Below are positions 33,874 to 43,191 of a DNA stretch of 64,000 bases, piece by piece. The stretch spans positions 37,639-101,638 of the forward strand of contig CAJPFJ010000003.1 of NCBI GenBank assembly GCA_905339155.1. Direction: 5' to 3'. Every line of letters starts with the position of its first letter. Position 1 is the stretch's first letter. The notes under the pieces are model-generated. The model was not told where the DNA came from, did no database searches, and worked only from the letters and a program-made list of their open reading frames with translations. The translations under genes and the position numbers were made by a program. This DNA comes from Methanosarcinales archaeon (lineage in GTDB: Archaea; Halobacteriota; Methanosarcinia; Methanosarcinales; Methanoperedenaceae).

Positions 33874-35381
33874 GATACGTTCCTCCCTTTTGATTTTTCA
33901 TAATAGTCAATACGCTGTTTCAGGACACATTTGCCTCCTCTTATGCCTCCGATGGGGTTTTTCGGGACTCCCATGGAGTTCATGCAACGTGCCATGACTG
34001 CAGCGCCGCGGGCAAGACCATCATCCACGAACACGACATGTTCCCGCGGTTCCTTAAATAATCCCAGCTTTTCAATGGTTTTCAATATCAGGTAAGGTTT
34101 GCAGCCTGTAATAGCAGCTCTTCCTGTAAGGCCAATAGAGGTCTTTTCTGATACAAGATTATTTTCCATGGCCAGTTTCACGATCCGGCCAACCATCCTT
34201 GCCGATACAAGGTCAAGAGTGGCAAACATTGTTTTTAATCCATGTTTTGAGTATAATTCAGAGCCAATATCTGTCAATTCTGGCAAAAGACTTCCGTTCT
34301 CCCCGACATCGCATCCTATAAGGATGACACCGATATCTTTTGCTGCAGCAGGGTCAACAGGTACGCTCCCGTATCTATTCACATTTCCAGGTACGATCTC
34401 AATTTTTATCCCGGAATGTATCTTATCGGCATATTTTTTGATAACACTGCTTTTTGAAAACCATATCATACGTTCTTTACCGTCTTTGAAAAGATCAAGG
34501 GCAGCACCATATCTCTTATCCACAAGACCTGTTCCCTTTATGACAGCATCGGGAATGGCGCCGGCAAAACCGCAAAGATTGGCAATGGTTCTTGCATAAG
34601 GGATCTCATCGTTTGTAATGCGTCCTTTTAGCGTTGTCCCAAAATCCATTGAAAAAACAGGGTTCCTGAAATCCACCCCGGACCATTTGGCGCCTTCTTT
34701 TATTCCGGCTGTTGCGAGTTCTCCTTCCATTTCGTTTGCAACTATCTCAACGCCAGTAGAACCGACAGGAGGAAGAACACCTCCAACTGCTCCTGTAAAT
34801 ACGATCTTCTCGATCAGTGTCTTGTCTTTGAATTTTATGGGGATATTATCGATAGACATGGCAGGCACCATCTTTTTTGGCGGGATTCCTGCTAGCAGGC
34901 ATCCATCTGCAAGTGCTTTTATGAATTCCCCGACTTCATGCGGCGATGAAAAACCCGCGACAACACCTGTTGACCTCACAGCAAAATCAAGGTCTGTTGT
35001 GATATCAAGATTCACAGCCTCATGAGCCTCAATAAGCGTGTCCCGCACGAGTTCGGAAATTGATTCCCGGGTCAGTGAAACCCCGCTAAGGGTCGAACCA
35101 AAAATCCTTTCGTTGGGCTTGGGTTTCCTTACGTCGCGAGTCATTTTAACGGTCTTGTTTAAAATGCGTGTGTGTCCATCTTTCATATTTGTAGCTGTCA
35201 GGATACATTTAGTAGTGGTATTCCCGACTTCTATTGATGCAACTATGAAGAAGGGGACAAACTCACCTAATTTTATGTCCCCTTTAAGTTCGGACGGCTT
35301 GATGAGCTGGCTTTGTGCAATTCTTGGCTTTTTGCCAAAAAAGCAGCCAAATACTAATTTAATCGGATTTTCCATATTCAC
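33870..35381 (-). CDS. Methanogenesis marker protein 14
   Basis: A 503-residue protein of the TIGR03285 family. Recognisable segments are FIVASIEVGNTTTKCILTAT (an actin/HSP70-like phosphate loop), GVSLTRESISELVRD, PVFSMDFGTTLKGRI and HVVFVDDGLARGAAVMARCM. Markers are conserved in methanogens and some anaerobic methanotrophs. The start is GTG 35381 or ATG 35375, both inside the end of the TrmJ-like gene. It leads into DUF1890 and DUF1894. Confidence 0.88.
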   Translation of the reverse strand: MNMENPIKLVFGCFFGKKPRIAQSQLIKPSELKGDIKLGEFVPFFIVASIEVGNTTTKCILTATNMKDGHTRILNKTVKMTRDVRKPKPNERIFGSTLSGVSLTRESISELVRDTLIEAHEAVNLDITTDLDFAVRSTGVVAGFSSPHEVGEFIKALADGCLLAGIPPKKMVPAMSIDNIPIKFKDKTLIEKIVFTGAVGGVLPPVGSTGVEIVANEMEGELATAGIKEGAKWSGVDFRNPVFSMDFGTTLKGRITNDEIPYARTIANLCGFAGAIPDAVIKGTGLVDKRYGAALDLFKDGKERMIWFSKSSVIKKYADKIHSGIKIEIVPGNVNRYGSVPVDPAAAKDIGVILIGCDVGENGSLLPELTDIGSELYSKHGLKTMFATLDLVSARMVGRIVKLAMENNLVSEKTSIGLTGRAAITGCKPYLILKTIEKLGLFKEPREHVVFVDDGLARGAAVMARCMNSMGVPKNPIGGIRGGKCVLKQRIDYYEKSKGRNVS

Positions 35382-36075
35382 CTGTTCTCAATTTCCACTG
35401 GATGCGCCGCAGTATCCCGCGAAGGGTCTGTACCTCGCGTGCTGTTAATTGCGCCCGTCCTAATATTCTACTTAGCATAAGCTTTGTCTTGTCTTCTTTA
35501 TGTTCCTTATATTCAATATCATTCATTACCTCATCAATATGCTCGTATAGAAGTTCGATATCAAAATGATCGGCTAAAAATCTATCTCCCCCTTTTTCAT
35601 CGCTCAGCTCATAGAGGACGACAGCAACTGCATGAGAAAGGTTCATACTTGAATAAACAGGGCTTGTAGGAATATTGACTATGATATCGCACATTTCCAG
35701 TTCCTCATTTCGAAGCCCTGCATCTTCCCTTCCGAAAACAAGCGATATTATTCCGTTATTCCCGGAAAGTTTCTCTTTTAATTGCCTGGGGCTATAAGCA
35801 GGTATCCTGAAGTGTTTATTATCCGTCTTTCCTGGAAGCCCTGTCATCCCGATAATGATATTTGAACCTTTCAGGGCATCGTTTATGGAAAATTCTATTC
35901 GGGCATTCTCGATAATATCATAAGCATGAACCGACATAACGCGCGCTGGCATATCAAGGTCACATGGATTTAGAAGTACAAGCTCGCTAAATCCAAAATT
36001 TTTCATGACGCGCGCAACAGACCCTACATTTCCACTGTAGATAGGTTCGACAAGTATAATTCGAAAGTTAAGCAT
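35359..36075 (-). CDS. TrmJ-like SPOUT RNA methyltransferase
   Basis: A 238-residue SPOUT-class methyltransferase. It has the N-terminal ILVEPIYSGNVGSVARVMKN and the trefoil-knot motifs IISLVFGREDAGLRNEEL and SSMNLSHAVAVVLYELSD. TrmJ enzymes 2'-O-methylate tRNA position 32; archaeal members vary. The C-terminal 70 residues form the usual helical extension. It overlaps marker 14 by 23 bases. Confidence 0.85.
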   Translation of the reverse strand: MLNFRIILVEPIYSGNVGSVARVMKNFGFSELVLLNPCDLDMPARVMSVHAYDIIENARIEFSINDALKGSNIIIGMTGLPGKTDNKHFRIPAYSPRQLKEKLSGNNGIISLVFGREDAGLRNEELEMCDIIVNIPTSPVYSSMNLSHAVAVVLYELSDEKGGDRFLADHFDIELLYEHIDEVMNDIEYKEHKEDKTKLMLSRILGRAQLTAREVQTLRGILRRIQWKLRTGEYGKSD

Positions 36076-36140
36076 GTGTAGTCCTGATTTGTGTAGTCCT
36101 GATAGAAAAAGATATAATATAGATATTCATTTATATAAGC

Positions 36141-36512
36141 ATGGGTGAAAAGAAGCAGCTTAATGTGAGGATACCCTTAGAACTGCAGGAAGAAATTGAA
36201 AAAAGTGGCAGGTCTAAAGTGGATATTGTAATTGAAGCACTTGAATTATATTTTAATAGCAAGAAACCGAAAGAGGCCTTAAAAGAGGAGATCCAGGCTG
36301 AAAGTCCTGCCAGCCCTGGCAGTGTCAGCAAATTGCCTCCGGTTGAAAGCGATGAAATGAATAGAATGAAAAAGGAGGTAGATTTCCTGAGAACAAAAAT
36401 AGATGACCTTCTCAAGCTGCTTCATCAGGAACAGGTGCTTCATATCCAGACACAAAGAATGCTTTCACCTCCACAACCTGAAACAAAAAAATGGTGGCAA
36501 TTCTGGGCATGA
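36141..36512 (+). CDS. Ribbon-helix-helix protein with coiled coil
   Basis: A 123-residue protein. The N-terminus (QLNVRIPLELQEEIEKSGRS) is a ribbon-helix-helix DNA-binding element. A Pro/Glu-rich linker, a coiled coil (MNRMKKEVDFLRTKIDDLLK) and a C-terminal aromatic KKWWQFWA follow. It is probably a small DNA-binding or partition-like protein; the target is unknown. Confidence 0.65.
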   Translation: MGEKKQLNVRIPLELQEEIEKSGRSKVDIVIEALELYFNSKKPKEALKEEIQAESPASPGSVSKLPPVESDEMNRMKKEVDFLRTKIDDLLKLLHQEQVLHIQTQRMLSPPQPETKKWWQFWA

Positions 36513-36520
36513 ATTAAATC

Positions 36521-36877
36521 TTACATTTCCTCGATCTTCTTGATACTCATAAGCGGATAATCATTTTCTTCATCATAACACATTTCTGCATAAGCAATCA
36601 CATTGTTATAAAGCACCTGTAAACTTATGTGAAGCATGCGTCCTTCCAGTTCGCAATATCCGAATCCGGGATTCTGTTTTTCCTTAACCATTTCGTTATC
36701 TATAGTAACACTGATACTTCTTACGAAAGGCTGGACTCCTATGCTTTCCTCTATCATCCTTGATAGGCCATCGAGCATTTCCGTATTTATCGGGGTGCCA
36801 ACGAATTGGTGATACAATGCTCCCAGCTTGATCCCGGCTTCAAAAACAGCCCTGTCACGATTATTTATTTCTATCAT
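36521..36877 (-). CDS. mptD: Archaeal dihydroneopterin aldolase MptD
   Basis: A 118-residue protein matching the MptD family: RDRAVFEAGIKLGALYHQF, then LSRMIEESIGVQPFVRSISV and FGYCELEGRMLHISLQV. MptD cleaves dihydroneopterin on the route to methanopterin, the C1 carrier of methanogens and methanotrophic archaea. It overlaps the archaetidylserine synthase gene by 17 bases and probably shares its transcript. Confidence 0.85.
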   Translation of the reverse strand: MIEINNRDRAVFEAGIKLGALYHQFVGTPINTEMLDGLSRMIEESIGVQPFVRSISVTIDNEMVKEKQNPGFGYCELEGRMLHISLQVLYNNVIAYAEMCYDEENDYPLMSIKKIEEM

Positions 36878-37547
36878 ATAATTTCATTCCTATGGGACTT
36901 AAAACGTAAACCATAATAAGGATAAACATGAGCAATGAACCTTTTTTTACAAGGTCGGTTAATCCCAGGTAAAACGCAAAAATATTGAACATGAGAATTA
37001 TTACCATGGGTGCAAGGGTAAGGGGATTTTTTATTTTTGGGTAACTTATTGTGCTTATCATCAATAAGGATAAAATAACAAGAAGCGCCACAAAAGTATA
37101 TTCAAAATACGGAACAATATCCTTTACCAGGAGGAATAACGCTACTATGAATCCTCCTGCGGTTATGGGAATTCCTTCAAACCCGTCCTTTTTCCCTGAA
37201 ACATTGAACCTGGCAAGACGCAATGTGCCGCAAACCATGAAAAAAGCAGGAAAAACCGGCGCGAGATTCCCAAGCTTTGAAAGAGCAATATATGAAACAA
37301 CGGCTGGGGCAACCCCGAACGATATTACATCTGATAATGAGTCAAGATTAGCGCCAAGAACCCCGAATCCGTAAAACCTTGCTACTGCCCCATCGGCGCC
37401 ATCAGCTATCACTGCAAGGAGTATCAACACAAGAGCACTTTCTATCTCTCCTCGCAGGGTCATTATAATTGAGGCAAATCCCAGTAACGCATTCATCAGG
37501 GTTATGATATCTGCGGGCTTAATGAGTTTTAGAATATTTTGTCCCAT
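36861..37547 (-). CDS. pssA: Archaetidylserine synthase (CDP-alcohol phosphotransferase)
   Basis: A 228-residue membrane protein with the CDP-alcohol phosphotransferase signature split over IADGADGAVARFYGF and LGANLDSLSD (D-x2-D-G-x2-A-R-x8-G-x3-D-x3-D). About seven helices follow. It exchanges CMP of CDP-archaeol for serine. The decarboxylase gene is 25 bases upstream and archaeosortase before that. Confidence 0.88.
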   Translation of the reverse strand: MGQNILKLIKPADIITLMNALLGFASIIMTLRGEIESALVLILLAVIADGADGAVARFYGFGVLGANLDSLSDVISFGVAPAVVSYIALSKLGNLAPVFPAFFMVCGTLRLARFNVSGKKDGFEGIPITAGGFIVALFLLVKDIVPYFEYTFVALLVILSLLMISTISYPKIKNPLTLAPMVIILMFNIFAFYLGLTDLVKKGSLLMFILIMVYVLSPIGMKLYDRNK

Positions 37548-37571
37548 GTCTGTTTCCTCATTTTCAATAGC

Positions 37572-38213
37572 TTATTGTTGTTGAACTTTATCTTTTTTCC
37601 TGGCAATTATAGTCTCGGCAGCTTTTACCTTATCATTCAGCCCGACTGTAAAAACATATCCTTCGGGTACCGTGACATCCACCCTGGAACCAAAACGTAT
37701 CATTCCTATTCGCTCTCCCCTCAAAACAACAGTCCCTTCGCTTATATATGAGACGATCCTTCGCGTCAGGACACCTGCAATTTGTGTTAATTCAAGAGTC
37801 CCTGCTGCCGTATTAATAACAACATGGTTCCTTTCATTTACATCAGAATCCTTGTTAAAGGCAGGGATATAGCCTCCCGGCTTATAATCGATATGAGTAA
37901 CCGGACCGGCAAGAGGCGCACGATTCACATGGACATTATGGATATTCATAAAAATACAGATTGTCCTGTGCTGAATAGAAATCACTTTTCCATCAGCCGG
38001 TGAAACCGCATCGTCTTCATCACCGGATGATGTTCGCTCCGGGTCCCGAAAGAAAATAATGAAAAAAATCGAGAGGATAAACCCAATGACAAATAGCAAA
38101 AAAAAAATCGATGAGATCAAAAACGAACCTGACACATTCTTAAAAGCGATCCATGAAGCGATAGTAAAAAGGAATATTCCTGAAATCCATGAAAGCGATC
38201 CTCTAGCCATCAT
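37572..38213 (-). CDS. asd: Archaetidylserine decarboxylase
   Basis: A 213-residue phosphatidylserine-decarboxylase-family proenzyme with an N-terminal membrane helix pair, VSPADGKVISI, the His-rich FMNIHNVHVNRAPLAG and the self-cleavage region IRFGSRVDVTVP. The Ser in FGS should become the pyruvoyl group. It makes archaetidylethanolamine. ATG 38213 follows GGAGG that lies in the end of the archaeosortase gene, so the two are coupled. Confidence 0.85.
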   Translation of the reverse strand: MMARGSLSWISGIFLFTIASWIAFKNVSGSFLISSIFFLLFVIGFILSIFFIIFFRDPERTSSGDEDDAVSPADGKVISIQHRTICIFMNIHNVHVNRAPLAGPVTHIDYKPGGYIPAFNKDSDVNERNHVVINTAAGTLELTQIAGVLTRRIVSYISEGTVVLRGERIGMIRFGSRVDVTVPEGYVFTVGLNDKVKAAETIIARKKDKVQQQ

Positions 38214-39018
38214 TTTTAAAAATCCCTCCGACAAGGTTCAGGATCCCATCGATCATATCTATGATCTCCGGAAGTATTTTAAGGACCACATACGCGACCA
38301 GGAATAATGCGATCAGCGAACCAATTTTAGCAATTATAGTATGTGCAATATAAAAACTCTTTTCCGGGTCGCCAAACCACATCATCCCATAAGCGTCAAC
38401 AACAAAAACGTTTCTTATAAGATTCAAACCATATATTACCGGAACAGAGACAATGAAAGCCGAGGCCAGCCTTTTATACGGCGCATTGACACTTGCGATT
38501 AATCCTATAAACAATGCTATACTTTCAATAGCGGTACATGCAAGGATAATCTCCACTTTATAACCATTCACTGCTATCAGGTTCCAGTCAAGCCTTGTTA
38601 TCATTATTCCAAATAATGATCCCATCCATACGGTCTGGTCAGTGACTGTGGAGATTAACCACAAATTCATTGAAGGTATCTCGGAGAAGAGAAAATAAGA
38701 AAGACCACCTATTGCGGCAGCTGTTGTCATCATCAAAATAGATGTCAATGTATCTATTCCATTGATTTTGCCAAACAGTCTCTTGTCTTTCTTTATCATG
38801 ATGTAACCTATGAATATGCTAAAAACTGATGCAAAAATCGTCAGGAATACATTGACATAATCTTCCAGATCATAATAATGCTTCCACTGGAGCATCCAAT
38901 GAATTGAAAAAAATAGCCAGCTTATTCCTGCAAGAGAAAGTTTGATCTTATTACGAAGCGGGAGAAGCGAGGCTATAACAAGCAATCCAAGCGCCAGCCA
39001 GATGACTTTTTCTATCAT
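38203..39018 (-). CDS. artA: Archaeosortase A-like transpeptidase
   Basis: A 271-residue membrane protein with eight or so helices and the exosortase/archaeosortase triad: Cys in EIILACTAIESIALF, Arg in YGLNLIRNVFVV and His in SFYIAHTIIAKIGS. ArtA cleaves C-terminal PGF-type signals and attaches the protein to a lipid. It leads an operon with archaetidylserine decarboxylase and synthase, which in Haloferax volcanii are needed for ArtA-dependent processing. Confidence 0.88.
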   Translation of the reverse strand: MIEKVIWLALGLLVIASLLPLRNKIKLSLAGISWLFFSIHWMLQWKHYYDLEDYVNVFLTIFASVFSIFIGYIMIKKDKRLFGKINGIDTLTSILMMTTAAAIGGLSYFLFSEIPSMNLWLISTVTDQTVWMGSLFGIMITRLDWNLIAVNGYKVEIILACTAIESIALFIGLIASVNAPYKRLASAFIVSVPVIYGLNLIRNVFVVDAYGMMWFGDPEKSFYIAHTIIAKIGSLIALFLVAYVVLKILPEIIDMIDGILNLVGGIFKNDG

Positions 39019-39119
39019 GTTTTACCTTCAGAATATCCTCTCAAACCTTATTAAATCTCTCATTATGACATTATGACAAAAGGATTTTAATATTAGAGTT
39101 ACAATTGTTAACCAGTGGG

Positions 39120-41165
39120 ATGATGCCGCAGAAAATCCGGAAAAGAGATGGAAGAATTGTAGATTTTGATAAAGCAAAGATAGCTAAAGCCATTTTCAAG
39201 GCATTTATTGCAACAAAAAGCCAGGATGGTAAAAGCGCAGAAGAAATTTCAGGCCAGGTGGTGGAACTCCTTGATAAAAGAATAACCGGAATACCCGGTG
39301 TAGAAGATGTTCAGGATGCTGTCGAGGAAGTCTTAATTAATAGGGGTTATGCCTGTGTCGCAAAAGCATACATATTATACAGGGAAAAGAGGGCTCAGAT
39401 CAGGAAAGCCAAAGAATTCTTTGGTGTGAAGGACGAACTGAAATTGAGTGTTAATGCCGTGAGTGTACTGCAACGGCGCTACCTGTTAAAAGATGAGTCA
39501 GGGGACGTGATAGAAACACCTTTGCAGCTATTTGGGCGAATTGCAAAAGCCGTGGCTCTTGATCCTGAATCGGAGGAAGATTTCCTCAACATGCTTGTGA
39601 ACCTTGAATTTCTCCCCAACACACCCACACTTATGAACGCGGGTACCGATATCGGACAACTCTCTGCTTGTTTTGTAATTCCGGTAGAAGATTCACTGAC
39701 GAGTATTTTTGATGCTGTGAAAAGCATGGCGCTTATCCAGCAATCAGGTGGAGGGACGGGTTTTTCGTTTTCGCGCTTAAGACCGGGAGGAGATATTGTA
39801 AAATCCACAAAAGGAGTGGCCTCAGGCCCTGTTTCATTCATGCGTGTATTCGATACCACAACGGACATAATCAAACAGGGGGGGAAAAGGCGCGGCGCAA
39901 ATATGGGAATACTCAGGGTTGATCATCCGGATATTATTGAATTTATCACTGCAAAAACAAAGGAAGGTTTCCTTACAAATTTTAATATATCAGTGGCTGT
40001 TGATGACAGATTCATGAATGCGGTCAGGGAGGATAGCGACTATGAGTTGATCAATCCGCGAAACAGGGAAGTCGTAAAGAAGGTGAAGGCGCAGGATATC
40101 TGGAACCTCATAATAACGATGGCATGGAGAACAGGGGATCCGGGAATTATATTCATTGATGAGATAAACAGGCACAATCCCACGCCTAAGATAGGGGAGA
40201 TTGAAAGCACGAACCCGTGCGGGGAATTACCTTTGTTGCCTTATGAATCCTGCAACCTGGGTTCGATAAACCTTGCAAAAATGTTAATAGACGGTTCTAT
40301 AGATTGGGAAAAGCTAGAAAAAACTGTAAATATTGCAGTCAAGTTCCTTGATAATGTAATTGATATCAATAAATATCCCCTTTGGCAGATTGAGAAAATC
40401 ACAAAGGCGAACAGGAAAATCGGCCTTGGGGTAATGGGTTTTGCGGATATGCTGGTTCAACTTGGGATTTCTTATGATTCCGATGAAGCATTGAAAACCG
40501 CAGAAGAAATAATGAGTTTCATCCAGGAAAAATCACATGCAGCATCTGAAAAAATGGCAAAGGATCAAGGCGCGTTCCCAAATTTTCCGGAAAGTATATA
40601 CGAAAAACCTATACGTAACTCTACCGTTACATCAATCGCACCCACCGGTTCAATAAGCATTATAGGTGGATGCTCAAGCGGTATTGAGCCTTTGTTTGCT
40701 GTTTCTTTTGTCAGGAATGTACTTGAGGGGACAAAACTCATTGAAGTAAATCCTTATTTTGAAGCCGTGGCAAAAGAAAGAGGATTTTATAGCGAAGAAT
40801 TAATGATGAAAATCGCAAAGACTGGCACACTTGCAGGATTAAAAGAGATACCGGATGATCTGAAGCGTGTTTTTGTGACAGCTTTTGACATAACCCCACA
40901 GTGGCACGTGAAGATGCAGGCTGCTTTTCAGAAATATTGCGATAATGCGGTCTCAAAGACTATTAATTTCCCGAATGATGTTGATTTCAAGGAAGTTGAG
41001 AAGGCGTTCATGCTCGCTTATAAATTAAAGTGCAAGGGGATAACGGTCTACAGGTATGGAAGTAAATCCCTGCAGGTTTTGTACCTGGGGGATGCCACCG
41101 ATAAATATGTGTCGGCTGACCCTGAATATTCGGGCGGGTGTGCGGCGCGGGTATGCCCGGTGTGA
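39120..41165 (+). CDS. nrdJ: Adenosylcobalamin-dependent ribonucleotide reductase (class II)
   Basis: A 681-residue class II reductase. It has an N-terminal ATP-cone (KIRKRDGRIVDFDKAKIAKA), the first active-site Cys in GQLSACFVIP, the catalytic N-C-E in ESTNPCGELPL and a phosphate-binding block SIAPTGSISIIGG. The C-terminal redox cysteines are in GGCAARVCPV. It reduces ribonucleotides using vitamin B12. No NrdR or NrdD is adjacent. ATG 39120 lies shortly after a TTTTAATA promoter box, so the transcript is nearly leaderless. Confidence 0.92.
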   Translation: MMPQKIRKRDGRIVDFDKAKIAKAIFKAFIATKSQDGKSAEEISGQVVELLDKRITGIPGVEDVQDAVEEVLINRGYACVAKAYILYREKRAQIRKAKEFFGVKDELKLSVNAVSVLQRRYLLKDESGDVIETPLQLFGRIAKAVALDPESEEDFLNMLVNLEFLPNTPTLMNAGTDIGQLSACFVIPVEDSLTSIFDAVKSMALIQQSGGGTGFSFSRLRPGGDIVKSTKGVASGPVSFMRVFDTTTDIIKQGGKRRGANMGILRVDHPDIIEFITAKTKEGFLTNFNISVAVDDRFMNAVREDSDYELINPRNREVVKKVKAQDIWNLIITMAWRTGDPGIIFIDEINRHNPTPKIGEIESTNPCGELPLLPYESCNLGSINLAKMLIDGSIDWEKLEKTVNIAVKFLDNVIDINKYPLWQIEKITKANRKIGLGVMGFADMLVQLGISYDSDEALKTAEEIMSFIQEKSHAASEKMAKDQGAFPNFPESIYEKPIRNSTVTSIAPTGSISIIGGCSSGIEPLFAVSFVRNVLEGTKLIEVNPYFEAVAKERGFYSEELMMKIAKTGTLAGLKEIPDDLKRVFVTAFDITPQWHVKMQAAFQKYCDNAVSKTINFPNDVDFKEVEKAFMLAYKLKCKGITVYRYGSKSLQVLYLGDATDKYVSADPEYSGGCAARVCPV

Positions 41166-41169
41166 TGGT

Positions 41170-41691
41170 TCATTGATACAGCCTCCTATTATCAATCCGG
41201 ATCTTTGCCATCTCTACAGCATGTTTTGTGTAATCTGCCCGGCTTATTTTCCCATGTGTCAGCCACCCGATAATACCTTCTTCGTACCCGATATCCGGTT
41301 TGCCTGTTAGAGGAATAAATGCCTCTGAGATCGTTATTCCTTCATCCACGACACGTTTTGTGCATTCCGGAGGATATTCAAAAGCAGGCCCAAGACCAAG
41401 GTATGTCCGTGTGCCATCAAAGATGGCGCAGCAGCAGAAGTTCATATAACCGCTTATGGTTTCAGGAACAGGGGATATACCGTCCTCGATCCCCACCGAA
41501 TATTCACAGTCCCTGAAAACCGATCTTGCCCTTAAAATCGCGCCTTTGATTATCTCACCAATGCTCATGGGCTGCTCGCCGACCCCGGACATGCAGGCTA
41601 CGCCTGTTACTTGATACGAATAGAAGACCTCATGGACTGCTTTTATTTTGTTCCTGTTCAAAGATGCAACAATAATTACTTTTCCAGGCAT
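41170..41691 (-). CDS. Inosine/xanthosine triphosphatase (DUF84)
   Basis: A 173-residue protein of the DUF84/YjjX family: VASLNRNKIKAVHEVF, then SVGIEDGI and GLGPAFEYPPECTKRVVDEG. These enzymes hydrolyse non-canonical ITP and XTP to keep the nucleotide pool clean. It is convergent with the ribonucleotide reductase gene, 4 bases apart, a sensible functional neighbour. Confidence 0.85.
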   Translation of the reverse strand: MPGKVIIVASLNRNKIKAVHEVFYSYQVTGVACMSGVGEQPMSIGEIIKGAILRARSVFRDCEYSVGIEDGISPVPETISGYMNFCCCAIFDGTRTYLGLGPAFEYPPECTKRVVDEGITISEAFIPLTGKPDIGYEEGIIGWLTHGKISRADYTKHAVEMAKIRIDNRRLYQ

Positions 41692-41715
41692 GATCTCCTT
41701 TTTTCTTATTTTCTC

Positions 41716-42246
41716 TTAATTCCTTCTGCTCTTAAAGAATTTCTTAAAATATTTCCATCCGGTCTTACAAAGATGCGCTCTTCCGATCGGGTCTTCTCTT
41801 ACCCAATCCATAAGATAGAAGAACTGGGCTTTATATTCGTCCACTGTTTCCTCGACAATCAGGGGTGGATCCGGGACACCAAGCCTGCGAAGATATTCAG
41901 TGAACATCTCCTCCCCTTTCTGTTGGGCGATACCATCGATTTTCCGGATCGTGAATTTATAGCCTTCATTCTTTAGCCATTGTGCACTCTTATCATGGAT
42001 GCATCCTGAGCATATCTCAATTTCCTCATCCTTGCTGATATGCAATTTTTTGATCCCTTCTTCAACAATATTTTTTGCTCCAGTAAGATATGCCTTCTTC
42101 TTGAACATTTCGAGGTTGAAATATTCTATCGGGATAATATCGTAGTATATCTCAAATGTCTCTTTCCTGACGACGATGATCCCCACACCGCCGATGGGTG
42201 TTCCCCATCCCTGGTCATCAACCTGGATAGTCATAAGTCTATTCAT
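41716..42246 (-). CDS. Conserved archaeal hypothetical protein
   Basis: A 176-residue protein that starts with IQVDDQGWGTPIGGVGIIV, a strand-loop pattern with an early Asp that resembles the opening of RNase H-like folds; this is only an impression. A CSGCIHDK motif and an aromatic basic C-terminus follow. It lies 24 bases upstream of the DUF84 gene on the same strand, so the two are probably one transcript. Family not recognised. Confidence 0.6.
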   Translation of the reverse strand: MNRLMTIQVDDQGWGTPIGGVGIIVVRKETFEIYYDIIPIEYFNLEMFKKKAYLTGAKNIVEEGIKKLHISKDEEIEICSGCIHDKSAQWLKNEGYKFTIRKIDGIAQQKGEEMFTEYLRRLGVPDPPLIVEETVDEYKAQFFYLMDWVREDPIGRAHLCKTGWKYFKKFFKSRRN

Positions 42247-42299
42247 GTGATTTTTATTATATGATGGTATCTGTAGAGTTCATATCACCCTGGGAGTAT

Positions 42300-42670
42300 T
42301 TGGCAGCAGGTAAGAATCAAAAAGGAAGATAAAAGAAAATCCTCTTGCTTATGTGGCAGGAGCATTCGTCGGCGGGGTGATAATAGGTTATATGATGATG
42401 GGCAGGGGAAAAAAATAATGCAACAAAGTATAACAGATTTTCTTAGCGGCCTTTCAAAAGGCTTCGGCAATTACATAAAATAAGGTATGGAGAAATTCAG
42501 AAAAAATTATTTTTTGCCAGTGTGACGATCTTACTCACTGGAATCGGATTTTTCTTGACCCTATGGGGAATTGCATCCCCATTGATGTGATGTTCACTAT
42601 GCGAGGCCTAGGATATGTGCTGATAGGTTTAATTTCGGTATTGATCCGGGCGCTTGTATTTAAAAAATAG
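42300..42670 (+). pseudogene. Decayed YqjD/YqjE-like gene pair (third copy)
   Basis: The sequence reads as a degraded copy of the intact pairs at 46596-47119 and 49352-49878. GAAAATCCTCTTGCTTATGT corresponds to the ENPLAYMAGAF block, then ATGCAACAAAGTATAAC to the start of the second gene, and the FFLTLWGIAS coding block follows with small deletions. Several frameshifts make both frames unreadable. No promoter of the stress-island type precedes it. Confidence 0.75.
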
Positions 42671-43170
42671 GCTACATACAGGTAACTCATCCGAATAACC
42701 GCTCATTTCACGTTTATGGGAGTTTTTATACGATGTATGAGCGAAAGTGCAGGATATTGCCGCTGCTTATGAAAATTAATTACATATTTAAAAATATATA
42801 AATAATTTATACATTATATTTATACTGTTGGTTTTTATACGAATTAAGAATTTAAGAAGTTGTGCAGACAGTCTAACTTGTAAACTCTTTTATGAAAAAT
42901 TAAGAAGCGATTTTTTGACACATGATGCAAAGAACAGAATCTATTTTAAAAAGTAGCAAAAAATGGTAATTTACACAGAAGCTTTATTGACGCCATAGTT
43001 GTACCTTCATTAACTTTCATAGCGGACTTAATCTCCTAATTGGATAGTGGGCGTCATTTATCATTTTAAATATAATAAATACTACAATTTTATCACAAAA
43101 TTGTACTTTTTTTTAAGTACTCAAGTTCTATAACAAGAAAGGATCCAGAAAGAATAAGTATTATATATCA
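42671..43170. other. 500-base AT-rich stretch without a gene
   Basis: No open frame with a plausible start or domain is visible on either strand. It contains long A/T runs. It forms the left flank of the 43192 toxin-antitoxin operon and the right flank of the decayed pair, so it is probably degraded sequence plus the promoter of that operon. Confidence 0.4.
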
Positions 43171-43190
43171 ATTAAAACAATTGTTTTAAT
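43171..43190. promoter_or_regulatory. 20-bp perfect palindrome before the antitoxin gene
   Basis: ATTAAAACAATTGTTTTAAT is a perfect 20-bp inverted repeat ending one base before the antitoxin ATG at 43192. It would overlap the transcription start of a leaderless message, a good site for autorepression by the antitoxin. Function inferred. Confidence 0.55.
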
Positions 43191-43191
43191 T

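Noticed and set aside
34099..35448. Several long plus-strand open frames antisense to marker 14
   Set aside because: They carry Pro/Ser/Arg-rich shadow sequence, and the minus-strand protein is clearly conserved.
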